Source: Knoellia sinensis KCTC 19936
GTDB taxonomy: Bacteria > Actinomycetota > Actinomycetes > Actinomycetales > Dermatophilaceae
Assembly (NCBI RefSeq): GCF_000768705.1
Contig: NZ_AVPJ01000002.1
Location: forward strand, 299,187 to 363,186
Length of the DNA: 64,000 nt
Direction: 5' to 3'
The notes below the pieces were generated by a model. That model was not told the DNA's origin. It did not search any database and saw only the letters and a program-made list of their open reading frames with translations. Shown piece after piece: positions 25,624 to 34,511 of the stretch (positions are counted from its first letter, which is position 1; every line of letters begins with the position of its first letter). The position numbers and the translations under genes were made by a program.

Positions 25624-26466
25624 ATGGCCACCGCATCGTCCGCGACCCTCATCACCGTCGCGCCCACCGGCGCAGAGCACGCGAAGGCCGATGTGCCCCA
25701 GCTGCCGACGACGCTCGACGAGCTCGTCGAGACGGCTCACACGTGCGAGGCGGCGGGTGCGGCGCTGATCCACCTGCACATCCGCGACGGCGAGCACCGG
25801 CCGACGCTCGACGGAGGATTCCTGAAGGCGGCCGTGGATGCCCTCCGCTCCGAGACCGACCTCATCGTCCAGCTGTCGACCGGCGGGTCCGTGCACGACC
25901 CGCTCGAGCAGCGGCTCACGGTCCTCGACGCCGAGCCGGACTCGTGCTCGCTGACGTGTGGCACGACGAACTTCGGTGACGACGTGTTCCTCAACCCGTG
26001 GGGCTTCATGTCCGACCTCTATGTCCAGGCGCAGGAGCGCGAGGTCGTGCCGGAGTTCGAGTTGTTCGAGCTCGGGCACGTGCACGCGTTGCGTCGCCTG
26101 ATCGACACCCACGGATTGCCCTTCGGCGGGAAGGTCCACGTGGACTTCGTGCTTGGCGTGCCCGGCGCCATGCCCGGGACGGCGGCTGCTCTCATGGCCG
26201 GGGTCGCGATGCTGCCCGACGAGGTGACGTCCTGGTCGGCGACGGGGATCGGTCGCACGCACCTGCCGGTCTTGGCGGCTGCACTGTCGGCCGGTGGTCA
26301 CCTGCGGGTCGGGATGGAGGACAACATCGTCTTCGCCCGCGGTCAGCAGGTGCAGCACAACTCCGAACTCGTGACCCGCGCCGCGGAACTGGCAACGACG
26401 ATGCAACGCCCGCCGATGTCGACGGCCGACGCCCGCGAGCTCCTCGGCATCAAACCCCGCCGCTGA
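25624..26466 (+). CDS. BKACE-family beta-keto acid cleavage enzyme (DUF849)
   Basis: The 280-residue TIM-barrel protein resembles 3-keto-5-aminohexanoate cleavage enzymes. These use zinc and acetyl-CoA to split beta-keto acids. The metal pair HLHIRDGE (His50, His52) and MEDNIVFARG are typical, as is LGVPGAMPGT. The exact keto acid is unknown in this family without structure or assay. ATG 25624 lies six bases after CAGACT, a weak leaderless-type promoter. The gene stands alone and is followed by the hairpin array. Confidence 0.88.
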   Translation: MATASSATLITVAPTGAEHAKADVPQLPTTLDELVETAHTCEAAGAALIHLHIRDGEHRPTLDGGFLKAAVDALRSETDLIVQLSTGGSVHDPLEQRLTVLDAEPDSCSLTCGTTNFGDDVFLNPWGFMSDLYVQAQEREVVPEFELFELGHVHALRRLIDTHGLPFGGKVHVDFVLGVPGAMPGTAAALMAGVAMLPDEVTSWSATGIGRTHLPVLAAALSAGGHLRVGMEDNIVFARGQQVQHNSELVTRAAELATTMQRPPMSTADARELLGIKPRR

Positions 26467-26471
26467 CCCGT

Positions 26472-26770
26472 CCCGAACCCACCCAATTGGACGGTTCGGG
26501 ACATCGAGTTTTCAACGTCCCGAACTCACCCAATTGGACGGTTCGGGACATCGAGTTTTCAACGTCCCGAACTCACCCAATTGGACGGTTCGGCACACAG
26601 TCCGCCGGTATGCCGTCCGCTCCCGTCTGTCCCGATCTCACCGAATTCCTCGGTTCGGGACATGCAGGTTTCAACGTCCCGAACTCACCCAATTGGACGG
26701 TTCGGCACACAGTCCGCCGGTATGCCGTCCGCTCCCGCCTGTCCCGAACTCACCCAATTGGACGGTTCGG
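26472..26770. repeat. Array of six family D hairpin units in a 378-bp non-coding gap
   Basis: Units of 28-29 bases start at 26472, 26519, 26566, 26631, 26678 and 26743. Five carry the core CCCGAACTCACCCAATTGG, or that core with one changed base. The fourth is a variant (CCGAATTCCTCGG core). The 5' CCCGAAC pairs with the 3' GTTCGGG around an inner CCAATTGG. The period is 47, 47, 65, 47, 65. Longer spacers contain GTATGCCGTCCGC. No convincing gene is present between 26467 and 26844. The last 70 bases hold a further C/G-rich inverted sequence (CTTCTGCGCGG near 26810). Confidence 0.9.
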
Positions 26771-26844
26771 CACATCAAACCCTTCAGCGTCCCGCCTCGC
26801 CCGCTTCTGCGCGGTTGGCGCGCCCCGCGCAGAAGATGGTGCGG

Positions 26845-27348
26845 TCAGGCGGGCTGGGTCTCGCGCTCGCGGAGGGTGATGTCGTTGCAGGCCGCGCAGG
26901 TCTCCTCGGGGATGACGCCGAGGCGCATCAGGTGACCGAAGGCCCAGCAGCCGGCGCAGAACCCGAGGCCCGACTCGAGCAGGGCGAACACGACCAGCAC
27001 CGCGAGCAGAGCCGACGCGACGGTCGTGGCGCCGAACCCAAGGGCAGCCACTGCAGCGCCCCCGCTCACGAAGAGGCCAACTGTCTGGGCGAAGCGCTTC
27101 GGCGGGCCGGGCACGAGCCGTGCCTCACCGAAGCGTGGCGCGATGACGTGGACGGCGAGGCGACCGAGCGGGCTGAACCGCGGCCCGGCGGCCACTCGAA
27201 GCGCGAACCCCACCGCAAGCAGCGCCGCGAGCCACCACCACTGGGTGAGCAGCGTGAGCCCGGCCAGCACGACGACGCCGCCGGCGACGGCTCGCGCGGC
27301 CTTCTCGTTGACCGGGTTGGGGAAGCTCAGGAGCTCACGCACAGACAT
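26845..27348 (-). CDS. DUF4395 membrane protein with two CxxC motifs
   Basis: The 167-residue protein has about four hydrophobic segments between residues 22 and 125. CAGC (131-134) follows, and a tail with CAAC (151-154) comes last. This fits DUF4395, a family often found with thioredoxin or rhodanese-type genes, though none is adjacent here. The cysteine pairs suggest a redox or sulfur role at the membrane; the role is unknown. ATG 27348 lies six bases after TAATCT, a clear leaderless arrangement. Confidence 0.82.
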   Translation of the reverse strand: MSVRELLSFPNPVNEKAARAVAGGVVVLAGLTLLTQWWWLAALLAVGFALRVAAGPRFSPLGRLAVHVIAPRFGEARLVPGPPKRFAQTVGLFVSGGAAVAALGFGATTVASALLAVLVVFALLESGLGFCAGCWAFGHLMRLGVIPEETCAACNDITLRERETQPA

Positions 27349-27392
27349 AACGGGAGATTATGCCAGACAAAAGCACACGGCATACAATCGAG

Positions 27393-27474
27393 TTTCTCGC
27401 CGCCAGTGGGTTCCTCGGACTTCGCGTGACCAAGGAACCCCTGCGAACCTCGAAGAACCCACTCCCGGCGGGAA
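27393..27474. repeat. Imperfect palindrome between DUF4395 gene and XRE regulator
   Basis: Outer arms TTTCTCGCCGCCAGTGGGTTC and GAACCCACTCCCGGCGGGAAA pair with a few mismatches around about 40 bases. It lies in the 202-bp divergent gap. Its role is unknown; a dispersed repeat or an operator is possible. Confidence 0.6.
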
Positions 27475-27550
27475 AGTCGGGGCGAGCGGACAGCATGTGT
27501 TCACCGTCACGCTTGCCCCAGTTTGCATTCTGCTAACTAGAGCAAGCACA

Positions 27551-27928
27551 ATGGTTGACGTGAGCAGGAACCCGCTGAACGACCTCGCCGGACTGGGCGA
27601 CTACCTGCGTGAGCAGCGTCAGTCGCACCGCCTGTCGTTGCGTCAGCTGTCCGAGCTCGCAGGCATCTCCAACCCCTACCTTTCCCAGATCGAGCGGGGA
27701 CTGAAGCGCCCGAGCGCCGAGATCCTCCAGCAGCTGGCGAAGGGACTGGAGGTGTCGGCCGAGACGCTGTATGTCAAGGCCGGGATTCTCGACGAGCACC
27801 ACGCCGACGAGAAGCCCACCACGAGTGTCCGGGACGCCATCGCCGCCGACCCGAAGTTGACCGACCGACAGCGAGCAACCCTCCTCGACGTCTACGAGTC
27901 CTTCGTCGGCACGGAGACCGAGCGCTGA
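27551..27928 (+). CDS. XRE-family helix-turn-helix regulator (Rv0474-like)
   Basis: The 125-residue protein has an N-terminal XRE helix-turn-helix (LREQRQSHRLSLRQLSELAG, NPYLSQIERGLKRPSAEIL). A C-terminal helical part contains LTDRQRATLLDVYESFVG. Position directly before an hbhA-like gene matches Rv0474-Rv0475 of M. tuberculosis. ATG 27551 is preceded by a TGCTAACTA extended -10-like sequence and an inverted GCTTGC/GCAAGC pair, which could allow self-regulation. Confidence 0.9.
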   Translation: MVDVSRNPLNDLAGLGDYLREQRQSHRLSLRQLSELAGISNPYLSQIERGLKRPSAEILQQLAKGLEVSAETLYVKAGILDEHHADEKPTTSVRDAIAADPKLTDRQRATLLDVYESFVGTETER

Positions 27929-27993
27929 TCCCCGCACCGCCCCCTTTTCGCAGCATCACCGCGTCCAAACACACCACAACACCAGGAGTGAAC

Positions 27994-28704
27994 ATGGCCA
28001 CCAAGACCGCCACCAAGACCCCCGCCACCCCGTTCTACGCCGTCGTCGGCGCCACGGACCTCGCCGTCGAGCGCGCCCGTGAAGCCCGCCTCAACGCTGA
28101 CAAGGCCGTCGCCGAGGCCCGCGTCCGCGCCGACAAGGCCGTCGCCGAGGCCCGCGCCGAGCTGGCCCCCGCCGCGGTCCAGAAGCGCGCCGGCGTCGTC
28201 ATCGAGGACGTCAAGGCCCTCCCGACCAAGGCCCTCAACCAGGGCGTTGCCACCCTCGACGAGGTCACCAAGTCCTACGAGGACCTCGCCACCCGCGGCA
28301 AGAAGCTCGTGACCCGCGTCAAGAACCAGAAGGCCACCAAGGAGCTCGTCGAGCAGGCCGAGACGACCCTCGCCCTCGGCAAGGGTGCCGTCACGACCGC
28401 CCGCAAGGCCGTCCTCGACGTCCGCTCGTCCGCCAAGGCCACGTTCACCACGGGCACCAAGGAGGCCGTCAAGGTCGCCGAGACCCTCGTCGACACCGTC
28501 GAGGACAGCACCGACGTCGCCGTGACCGAGGTCAAGGCTGCCGCGAAGCGCACCACCACGGCCGCCAAGCGCACCTCCACCACGGCCACCAACGCTGCCA
28601 AGCGCACCACGACGTCGGCCAAGGCCGTCTCGACGAGCGCCAAGAAGACCGCCGCCACCTCGACCAAGGCCACCAAGAAGGCCGCCGTCAAGGTCGGCGA
28701 CTGA
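27994..28704 (+). CDS. hbhA: HBHA-like Lys/Ala-rich coiled-coil protein
   Basis: The 236-residue product resembles heparin-binding hemagglutinin. After TPFYAVVGATDLAVERAREA comes a long coiled coil with an 11-residue duplication (ADKAVAEAR twice). The C-terminal third (from about 165) is a low-complexity tail of Lys, Thr, Ala and Ser repeats (KRTTTAAKRT, KKAAVKVGD). In mycobacteria the Lys-rich tail binds sulfated glycans and the protein also associates with lipid bodies. Here a cell-envelope or nucleoid-associated role is equally possible. ATG 27994 has AGGAG at a proper distance. It lies 65 bases after its likely regulator. Confidence 0.85.
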   Translation: MATKTATKTPATPFYAVVGATDLAVERAREARLNADKAVAEARVRADKAVAEARAELAPAAVQKRAGVVIEDVKALPTKALNQGVATLDEVTKSYEDLATRGKKLVTRVKNQKATKELVEQAETTLALGKGAVTTARKAVLDVRSSAKATFTTGTKEAVKVAETLVDTVEDSTDVAVTEVKAAAKRTTTAAKRTSTTATNAAKRTTTSAKAVSTSAKKTAATSTKATKKAAVKVGD

Positions 28705-28735
28705 TCGCAGCCAGAGCGGATCTAGTCTGGGCGGT

Positions 28736-29719
28736 GTGAGCGCCCAGAACTTCCTCTCAACCCCCGCGGTTCTCGAAGCCGCCCCGGTTCTCGCCCAGGC
28801 GATCCGGGGCGGCTTCGTCGAATCCGTCCACCGCGCGAGCGTTGCCGTGACCGCGCCCGACGGTTCGATCGAGCTCGAGCTCGGCAGCGCGACCGAACCA
28901 GTCTTCCCGCGGTCGTCCAACAAGCCGGTCCAGGCCCTCGCCATGGTGCGCAGCGGCCTCGACCTCGCCCCGCACCACCTGTCGCTCGTGTGCTCGAGCC
29001 ACTCCGGCGAGGGCTTCCACCGCGACGCCGTCCGCGAGATCCTCGACGGCGCCGGCCTCACCGTGCGCGACCTGCGCAACACCCCGGACTTCCCGATCGA
29101 CGACGAGGCTCGCCTCGAGTGGATCCGCGCCGGGCACGACAAGGAGTCCCTCGCCCAGAACTGCTCGGGCAAACACGCCGGCATGCTCGCGACGTGCGTC
29201 GTCAACGGCTGGGACCACACGGCATACCTCGATGCCGACCACCCGCTGCAGCGCGCCTGCGAGGCGACCCTCGCGGAACTCGCGGGCGAACCCGTCGCCG
29301 CCGAGGCCGTCGACGGGTGCGGCGCGCCCGTCATGGCCGTGTCGCTCGCCGGGCTCGCTCGGGCCTTCGGCCGCATCGCCTCCGCTGACCAGGACACGGA
29401 TGAGGCCCGCATCGCCGACGCCATTCGCAGCCACCCTGAGTTCCTCGGTGGCAGCCGTCGCGACGTCACGACCTTCGTGCGCCAGACGCCCGGCGCGATC
29501 GCCAAGGACGGCGCAGAAGCCGTGTATGCCGTGGGGCTGGCTGACGGTCGCGGCGTCGCTCTCAAGGTCGTGGACGGTGGTCAGCGCGCCCGCACGGTCA
29601 TCCTCGCCGCAGTCCTGCGGCGCCTCGGTGTCGAGACGGGCGCGCTCGAAGCGCTCGAGGACGCGCCGATTCTCGGGCACGGCGAGCGCGTCGGTTCCGT
29701 TGTCGCAGTGGGCATCTGA
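28736..29719 (+). CDS. Asparaginase (PF06089 family)
   Basis: The 327-residue protein belongs to the actinobacterial/rhizobial asparaginase family, unrelated to the EcAII type. Typical segments are FVESVHRASVAV, FPRSSNKPVQALAMV, CSSHSGEGFHRDAV and QNCSGKHAGMLATCV. The Ser-Ser-Asn-Lys and Cys-Ser-Gly-Lys motifs belong to the active site region of this serine-hydrolase-like fold. GTG 28736 lies seven bases after TAGTCT, so a leaderless mRNA is likely. dtd follows after a short gap. Confidence 0.88.
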   Translation: MSAQNFLSTPAVLEAAPVLAQAIRGGFVESVHRASVAVTAPDGSIELELGSATEPVFPRSSNKPVQALAMVRSGLDLAPHHLSLVCSSHSGEGFHRDAVREILDGAGLTVRDLRNTPDFPIDDEARLEWIRAGHDKESLAQNCSGKHAGMLATCVVNGWDHTAYLDADHPLQRACEATLAELAGEPVAAEAVDGCGAPVMAVSLAGLARAFGRIASADQDTDEARIADAIRSHPEFLGGSRRDVTTFVRQTPGAIAKDGAEAVYAVGLADGRGVALKVVDGGQRARTVILAAVLRRLGVETGALEALEDAPILGHGERVGSVVAVGI

Positions 29720-29731
29720 GGCGGCCTCCCT

Positions 29732-30166
29732 GTGAGGGCAGTCATTCAGCGCGTCCGACGTGCCGCGGTCGTCGTCGAGGGCGAGACGGTCGGTGAGATC
29801 ACGGAGCCCGGCCTCTTCGCCCTAGTGGGTGTCGGCCACGACGACGGGGACGCCGAGGTCGAGTTCATCGCCCGCAAGATCGCGGACCTGCGACTCCTGG
29901 AGGGGGAGCAGTCGGTGACCGATGCCGGGGCGCCCGTCCTCGTCGTCAGCCAGTTCACACTGCTCGCCGACACTCGCAAGGGCCGGCGCCCCTCGTGGAA
30001 CGCGGCCGCCCCCGGTGACGTCGCCGAACCCATGGTCGCCAAGGTCGTCGCAGCCCTCCGGGAGCGTGGTCTCACGGTGGCGACCGGCCAGTTCGGCGCC
30101 CACATGGAGATCGAGCTCGTGGCCGATGGCCCAGTGACCATCGTCGTGGACGCCGCCGCGCCGTAG
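29732..30166 (+). CDS. dtd: D-aminoacyl-tRNA deacylase
   Basis: Dtd removes D-amino acids from mischarged tRNA. The 144-residue product has the family signatures MRAVIQRVRRAAVVVEGE, VVSQFTLLADTRKGRRPSW and the cross-subunit GPVTIVVD. GTG 29732 follows the asparaginase stop by 12 bases, and the two may be co-transcribed. A deacylase suits an organism that makes D-Asp or D-Glu for its wall, but dtd is widespread. Confidence 0.95.
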   Translation: MRAVIQRVRRAAVVVEGETVGEITEPGLFALVGVGHDDGDAEVEFIARKIADLRLLEGEQSVTDAGAPVLVVSQFTLLADTRKGRRPSWNAAAPGDVAEPMVAKVVAALRERGLTVATGQFGAHMEIELVADGPVTIVVDAAAP

Positions 30167-30175
30167 GCTGGTCCC

Positions 30176-30508
30176 ATGTTCGGACTCGGTCAGGCCCAGG
30201 CCTACGTGCTGTTTGCACTCACCATCGCCGCTCTCGCGGTCGAGGCCTATGCCTTCGTGCACGCCCTCAAGACGCGCCCCGATGCCTTCGCCGCCGCCGG
30301 CAAGCGCACCAAGAACTTCTGGTTGGCCGTGACGGGGTTGGCCGTGCTCCTCGGGTTCGTGGCTCTGGGCGGCACGATCCTCTTCCTCGCGATCATCGGT
30401 GTCGTCGCGGCCGGGATCTACCTCGCGGACGTCAAGCCGGCGGTCGACTCCGTGCAGGGTCGCGGTCGGGGCAACAACCTGCATCAGGGTCCTTACGGCC
30501 CCTGGTGA
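30176..30508 (+). CDS. DUF2516 membrane protein (Rv0476-like)
   Basis: This small membrane protein of 110 residues has about three hydrophobic segments. Between the first two lies the basic loop HALKTRPDAFAAAGKRTKNFW. It matches DUF2516, found next to hbhA in mycobacteria (Rv0476). Function is unknown. ATG 30176 lies six bases after TAGGCT. The 3' end overlaps the convergent methyltransferase by 16 bases. Confidence 0.85.
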   Translation: MFGLGQAQAYVLFALTIAALAVEAYAFVHALKTRPDAFAAAGKRTKNFWLAVTGLAVLLGFVALGGTILFLAIIGVVAAGIYLADVKPAVDSVQGRGRGNNLHQGPYGPW

Positions 30509-31308
30509 TCCGCTGACCCGGGAGCGACCGCGTCCCACGCGACCGTGAGTTCGCCGAGCCGCCACCGCGCCGGCCCGTCGAGGAGTGGCCAGCCACCGTC
30601 GCGCAGGCCTTGCGCTGTGGCCAGGAACCGTTGTCGGACACCGTATGCCGCGTGGCTGGCACTGCGTTCCCAGTGCCGATCGATGTCGGCCAGGTAGGCG
30701 TGGATGCCCTCCCCGGGGACGTTCCGGTGGATGAGGGCCTTGGGTAGCCGTTCGGCAATCACGGATGGCGTGCGCAGTCCTCGCAGGTGCCACGAGAGGG
30801 TCAGGCTGACCGGACCGGCGGGCTCGACGGCGACCCAGGTCGCGAGGCGACCGAGTTCGTCGCAGGTGCCGTCGACGAGGAGACCGTTCGGGGTGAGGCG
30901 CTCCTGCACTGTGGCCCAGGCTCCGGCAACCTCGTCCTCCGAGTACTGCCGAAGAACGTTGAACGCGCGCACCACCGTGGCCCGTCGACCGCCGTCGAGT
31001 GGCACCTCGAAGCCTCCCCGGCGGAACGTGAGTCCCGGTCGTGCCAACGCCTGCCCTGCGGCGACCCGCTCCGGATCTATCTCGATCCCCACGACTTCGA
31101 CATCCGGACGAACCCGCCGCAGCCGGTCGTGGAGTTCGACCGCGGTGACGGGCGAGGCCCCATAGCCGAGGTCCACGACGACGGGCGGCTCCACGGCTCG
31201 ACGCAGTCGCCACCCAGCCGGCCCCGCCAGCCAACGGTCGCAGCGGCGCAAACGGTTGGGGTTGGTCGTCCCGCGGGTGATCACCCCGACCGGTTTGCTG
31301 CTCGCCAC
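30493..31308 (-). CDS. SAM-dependent methyltransferase-like protein
   Basis: The 271-residue protein contains PVVVDLGYGASPVTAVELHDRL and VEVVGIEIDPERVAAGQALA. These are a SAM-binding motif I and acidic post-I typical of class I methyltransferases. The N-terminal RGTTNPNRLRRCDRWL is probably a conserved family feature. The substrate is unknown. GTG 31308 lies six bases after TAGGCT, again a leaderless pattern. It converges with the DUF2516 gene. Confidence 0.78.
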   Translation of the reverse strand: MASSKPVGVITRGTTNPNRLRRCDRWLAGPAGWRLRRAVEPPVVVDLGYGASPVTAVELHDRLRRVRPDVEVVGIEIDPERVAAGQALARPGLTFRRGGFEVPLDGGRRATVVRAFNVLRQYSEDEVAGAWATVQERLTPNGLLVDGTCDELGRLATWVAVEPAGPVSLTLSWHLRGLRTPSVIAERLPKALIHRNVPGEGIHAYLADIDRHWERSASHAAYGVRQRFLATAQGLRDGGWPLLDGPARWRLGELTVAWDAVAPGSADHQGP

Positions 31309-31383
31309 CGTGCCAGCCTACGAGCGGGTGACGACTTCTCGGATTGACCATCGGCCCGATTCGCTCGCTCCTATGCTGGATCG

Positions 31384-34071
31384 ATGATGCTCGTGGAGCG
31401 TCAGGGCCAACTCCGGACGCTGGGTTCCTATCTCGATGAGGCCGCTGCAGGTGACGGTCGCCTCGTCTTCGTGTCCGGTGAGGCCGGGATCGGGAAGACC
31501 GCCCTCATGGGCGCGCTGACGGATCGGGTGGGCGACCGGGCGCGCGCCGCCATCGCCTACTGCGACGGATCCGCCACGCCCTCGCCGCTCGCGCCCTTGC
31601 GGGAACTGCTCCCAGCGCTCCCGCCCGAGGTGTGGCCGCCGGAGGACGCGCACGAAGCCGCGGCCCGAAACTCCATGTGGCTCACCCCGAAGGGTCCGTC
31701 TCGCCAGGACCTGTTCAACCGCCTGCTTGTTGCCCTGCGTGAGCCGCCGGGGGCCAGCGACAGCCGTCCGTACCTCATCGTCATCGAGGATGCGCATGAC
31801 GCCGATCAGGCGACGCTCGACCTCCTGCTGTTCATCGCGCGCCGGGTCCACACGTGTCGGGCCCTCGTGGTCGTGACCTATCGCGACGAGGATCTCGACG
31901 ACAGACCAGGGCTGCGGCAACTGATCGGCGACTCGGCGTCAGCGACCGGCACCCGGCGACTCGGTGTCCCGCCCCTGTCGCGTCAGGCCGTGGCGGACCT
32001 CGTCGCTGCTGAGGGCAGTGGTGGGGGACCCAAGGCGGTCGACGCGGAGCGGTTGCACGACATCACGCAGGGGAACGCCTTCTATGTCACTGAGGTGCTC
32101 TCCAGCGGCGAGGAGACCATCCCCGACCAGTGCCGGGACGCGATTCTGGCGCGGGTGGCGAACTTGTCGTCCGGAGCGGCGCAGGCCCTGGAGATCGTCG
32201 CCCTGTCGGGGGCCCGGGTGGAGGTGGCCGTCCTCGAGGAGATGTTGTCGCAGGGTCTCCCCGCCCTGGATGAGGCTCTCTCCCGCGGGCTCCTCGTCGA
32301 AACCCGCGGAGTGATCAGCTTCCACCACGAGCTCGCACGGCTGGTCGTGGACGAACACGTCGCCCCGGGCAAGCGCATTCACCAACACCGCCGGTTGTAT
32401 GCCGTGTTGGCGGCTCGTGGTACCGATCCAGCGCGTCTCGCGCACCATGCGGATCTCGGGGACCTGAGCGAGGAGGCCGTGGACCACGCGACCACCGCCG
32501 GACTGTCGGCATCTGGGCTTGGGGCACACCGGGAAGCGGCACGACAGTTCCGGCGTGCCCTGCGCCATGCCGACCGGCTGGCTCCTCCGGGGCTGCCTGA
32601 GACGGAACGCGCAGACCTGTTCTGGTCGCTCGGGTACGAGCTCTACATCACCGGGAACACTGCCGAGGCTGCTGACGCGGTGGGGGAGGCTCGGGAAATC
32701 TGGGAACGAATGGGTGCGACCATCAGGGTCGGCGATGCCTGGCGCTGCCTGTCGCGACTCCTCTGGTTCGAGGGCCGCAACGCCGACGCTCATCAGGCGG
32801 GCCGTCGGGCGTTGGATGTGCTCGAAGAGGTGGGCGGACCTCCGACGCCACAGTTGGCCTACGCGTACGGCAACATGACCCAACTCAAGATGCTGGCGGG
32901 GGACGGCGATTCGACTCGGAAGTGGGGGGCAAAGGCGCTTGAGCTGATCGATGACCTCGAGGGCGACCCGGCGCACACCGAGTTGCGCTCCAACACCCTC
33001 ACCAGCCTGGGCACGATGGAGGTCGTGGCCGGTGACGCACCCAGCGGGATCGCGATGCTCGAGGAGAGCCTCGACATGGCGCGAGGGTCCGATCTGCACG
33101 AGCACGCCGCCCGCGCCTACGTGAACCTCGCGTCGACCGCGCTCTCGCAGCACCGGATCGCCGATGCCAGAAGGCACGTCACTGAAGGGCTGGAGTACTG
33201 CACGGAGCGTGATCTGGACACGTGGACCCACGGCCTGCTCGAGGCGGATGCGGACCTGTGTCTCCTGCAGGGTGACCTCGACGCGACCGAGGCGAAGGCG
33301 CGCGCTCTGCTGGACCAACCCTCCCTGCCTCGGCTGCACGCGCTCGACCCGCTGGTCCTGCTGGCGCACGTGCAGGGTCGTCGCGGGAACGGGGACGTCG
33401 AGCACCTCGTGGACCGAGCAGTGGCCCTGGCCGAAGAGGCGGGCGAGATGCAGATGATCGCACCAGTGACCCAGTTGCGCTGTGAGTTGGCGTGGCTCGC
33501 TGGCAGCGACGACGAGGCGGCTGCGCTGGCTCTGGACTCGGTGGAAATCGTCGAGACGGCGGACTGTCGGTGGAATCGCGGTGGGGTGTTGCGCTGGCTC
33601 AACCCGGAGGGTCTGTCCACGACACACCGCGAGGTCGCGCCACCCTTCGCGGCCGAGTTGGCCGGCCGCTCGCGCGAAGCCGCGGCGATGTGGGAGGAAC
33701 TGGGGTGCCCCTACGACCAAGGACTGGCACTGGCGCGCGGTCGCGACCCCGAGGACCTCGTGGAGGCGATCGGGATCTTCGACGGGATGAAGGCCTTCGG
33801 TGCGTCTGAACGGTGCCGAGCCGACCTGCGCGCGCAAGGGCATGCCGTCCCGCGCGCCCCGAGTCGGGCCACTCGTGACCACCCACAAGGACTCACCCCA
33901 CGAGAGGCCGAAGTCGCCGAACTCGTCGCCCGTGGACTGTCTGACGCCGACATCGCTGCGCGCCTGTCGATCTCGAGGCGCACCGCCGAGCACCACGTGG
34001 CGTCGATCCTCATGAAGCTGGGCGTCACCTCCCGACGTGAGCTCGACCAGCGCGCGCTGCCGACCACGTAG
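31384..34071 (+). CDS. Large LuxR-family ATP-dependent regulator (LAL), second copy
   Basis: The 895-residue protein has the same plan as the LAL gene at 12.9 kb. An N-terminal ATPase carries Walker A GEAGIGKT (residues 36-43) and PYLIVIEDAHDADQATLDLL. A long helical repeat region follows. The C-terminal LuxR domain has LTPREAEVAELVARG and DADIAARLSISRRTAEHHV. ATG 31384 lies six bases after TATGCT. The next ATG is immediately downstream. Targets are unknown; a DUF4242 gene and a secreted protein follow on the same strand. Confidence 0.92.
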   Translation: MMLVERQGQLRTLGSYLDEAAAGDGRLVFVSGEAGIGKTALMGALTDRVGDRARAAIAYCDGSATPSPLAPLRELLPALPPEVWPPEDAHEAAARNSMWLTPKGPSRQDLFNRLLVALREPPGASDSRPYLIVIEDAHDADQATLDLLLFIARRVHTCRALVVVTYRDEDLDDRPGLRQLIGDSASATGTRRLGVPPLSRQAVADLVAAEGSGGGPKAVDAERLHDITQGNAFYVTEVLSSGEETIPDQCRDAILARVANLSSGAAQALEIVALSGARVEVAVLEEMLSQGLPALDEALSRGLLVETRGVISFHHELARLVVDEHVAPGKRIHQHRRLYAVLAARGTDPARLAHHADLGDLSEEAVDHATTAGLSASGLGAHREAARQFRRALRHADRLAPPGLPETERADLFWSLGYELYITGNTAEAADAVGEAREIWERMGATIRVGDAWRCLSRLLWFEGRNADAHQAGRRALDVLEEVGGPPTPQLAYAYGNMTQLKMLAGDGDSTRKWGAKALELIDDLEGDPAHTELRSNTLTSLGTMEVVAGDAPSGIAMLEESLDMARGSDLHEHAARAYVNLASTALSQHRIADARRHVTEGLEYCTERDLDTWTHGLLEADADLCLLQGDLDATEAKARALLDQPSLPRLHALDPLVLLAHVQGRRGNGDVEHLVDRAVALAEEAGEMQMIAPVTQLRCELAWLAGSDDEAAALALDSVEIVETADCRWNRGGVLRWLNPEGLSTTHREVAPPFAAELAGRSREAAAMWEELGCPYDQGLALARGRDPEDLVEAIGIFDGMKAFGASERCRADLRAQGHAVPRAPSRATRDHPQGLTPREAEVAELVARGLSDADIAARLSISRRTAEHHVASILMKLGVTSRRELDQRALPTT

Positions 34072-34258
34072 GCCCCGGAGTGCGTCTACGCCGTCGGTCG
34101 TTCCAGCCGCCGAACCCGCAGCCGCAACGTGCGCCGCTGCTCATCCGGGCGCAAGTGGGTAGTTGTCGACCCAGAGATGGGTGGTCGTCACCCTGATGCG
34201 GAACCCAGGCCCTTCGTGACGCTGGAACTCCACCGGAGATCACGAAAGGACAGGACCC

Positions 34259-34510
34259 ATGCCACTCTTCATGGACACCCATTCGCTCGGGGATGGCGTC
34301 ACGATGGACGACGTCGCCAAGGCCCACGCAGCGGACCTCGCCACCCAGGATTCGCACGGCGTCAACTACCTGCGCTACTGGGTCGACGAAGGGGAGGGCC
34401 AGATCTTCTGCCTGTGCGAAGCACCCAGTGCGGACGCCGCGAACAGCGTGCACCGCGACGCCCACGGCCTCGTCGCCGACCGCATCTTCGCGGTTCAGGA
34501 GGGCAGCTGA
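34259..34510 (+). CDS. DUF4242 protein
   Basis: The 83-residue protein contains FMDTHSLGDGVTMDDVAKAH and CLCEAPSADAANSVHRDAHG, typical of DUF4242. That family has a ferredoxin-like fold and has been named nickel-binding in some members. Histidines and the CLCEAP stretch might bind metal. ATG 34259 has GAAAGGAC upstream. A secreted protein gene starts two bases after its stop, so the two form a unit. Confidence 0.82.
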   Translation: MPLFMDTHSLGDGVTMDDVAKAHAADLATQDSHGVNYLRYWVDEGEGQIFCLCEAPSADAANSVHRDAHGLVADRIFAVQEGS

Positions 34511-34511
34511 C

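Noticed and set aside
26472..26770. CRISPR-like array of regular repeats
   Set aside because: Repeats are themselves hairpins with irregular 47/65 periods, spacers repeat one another, one repeat is strongly diverged, and no cas genes are near.
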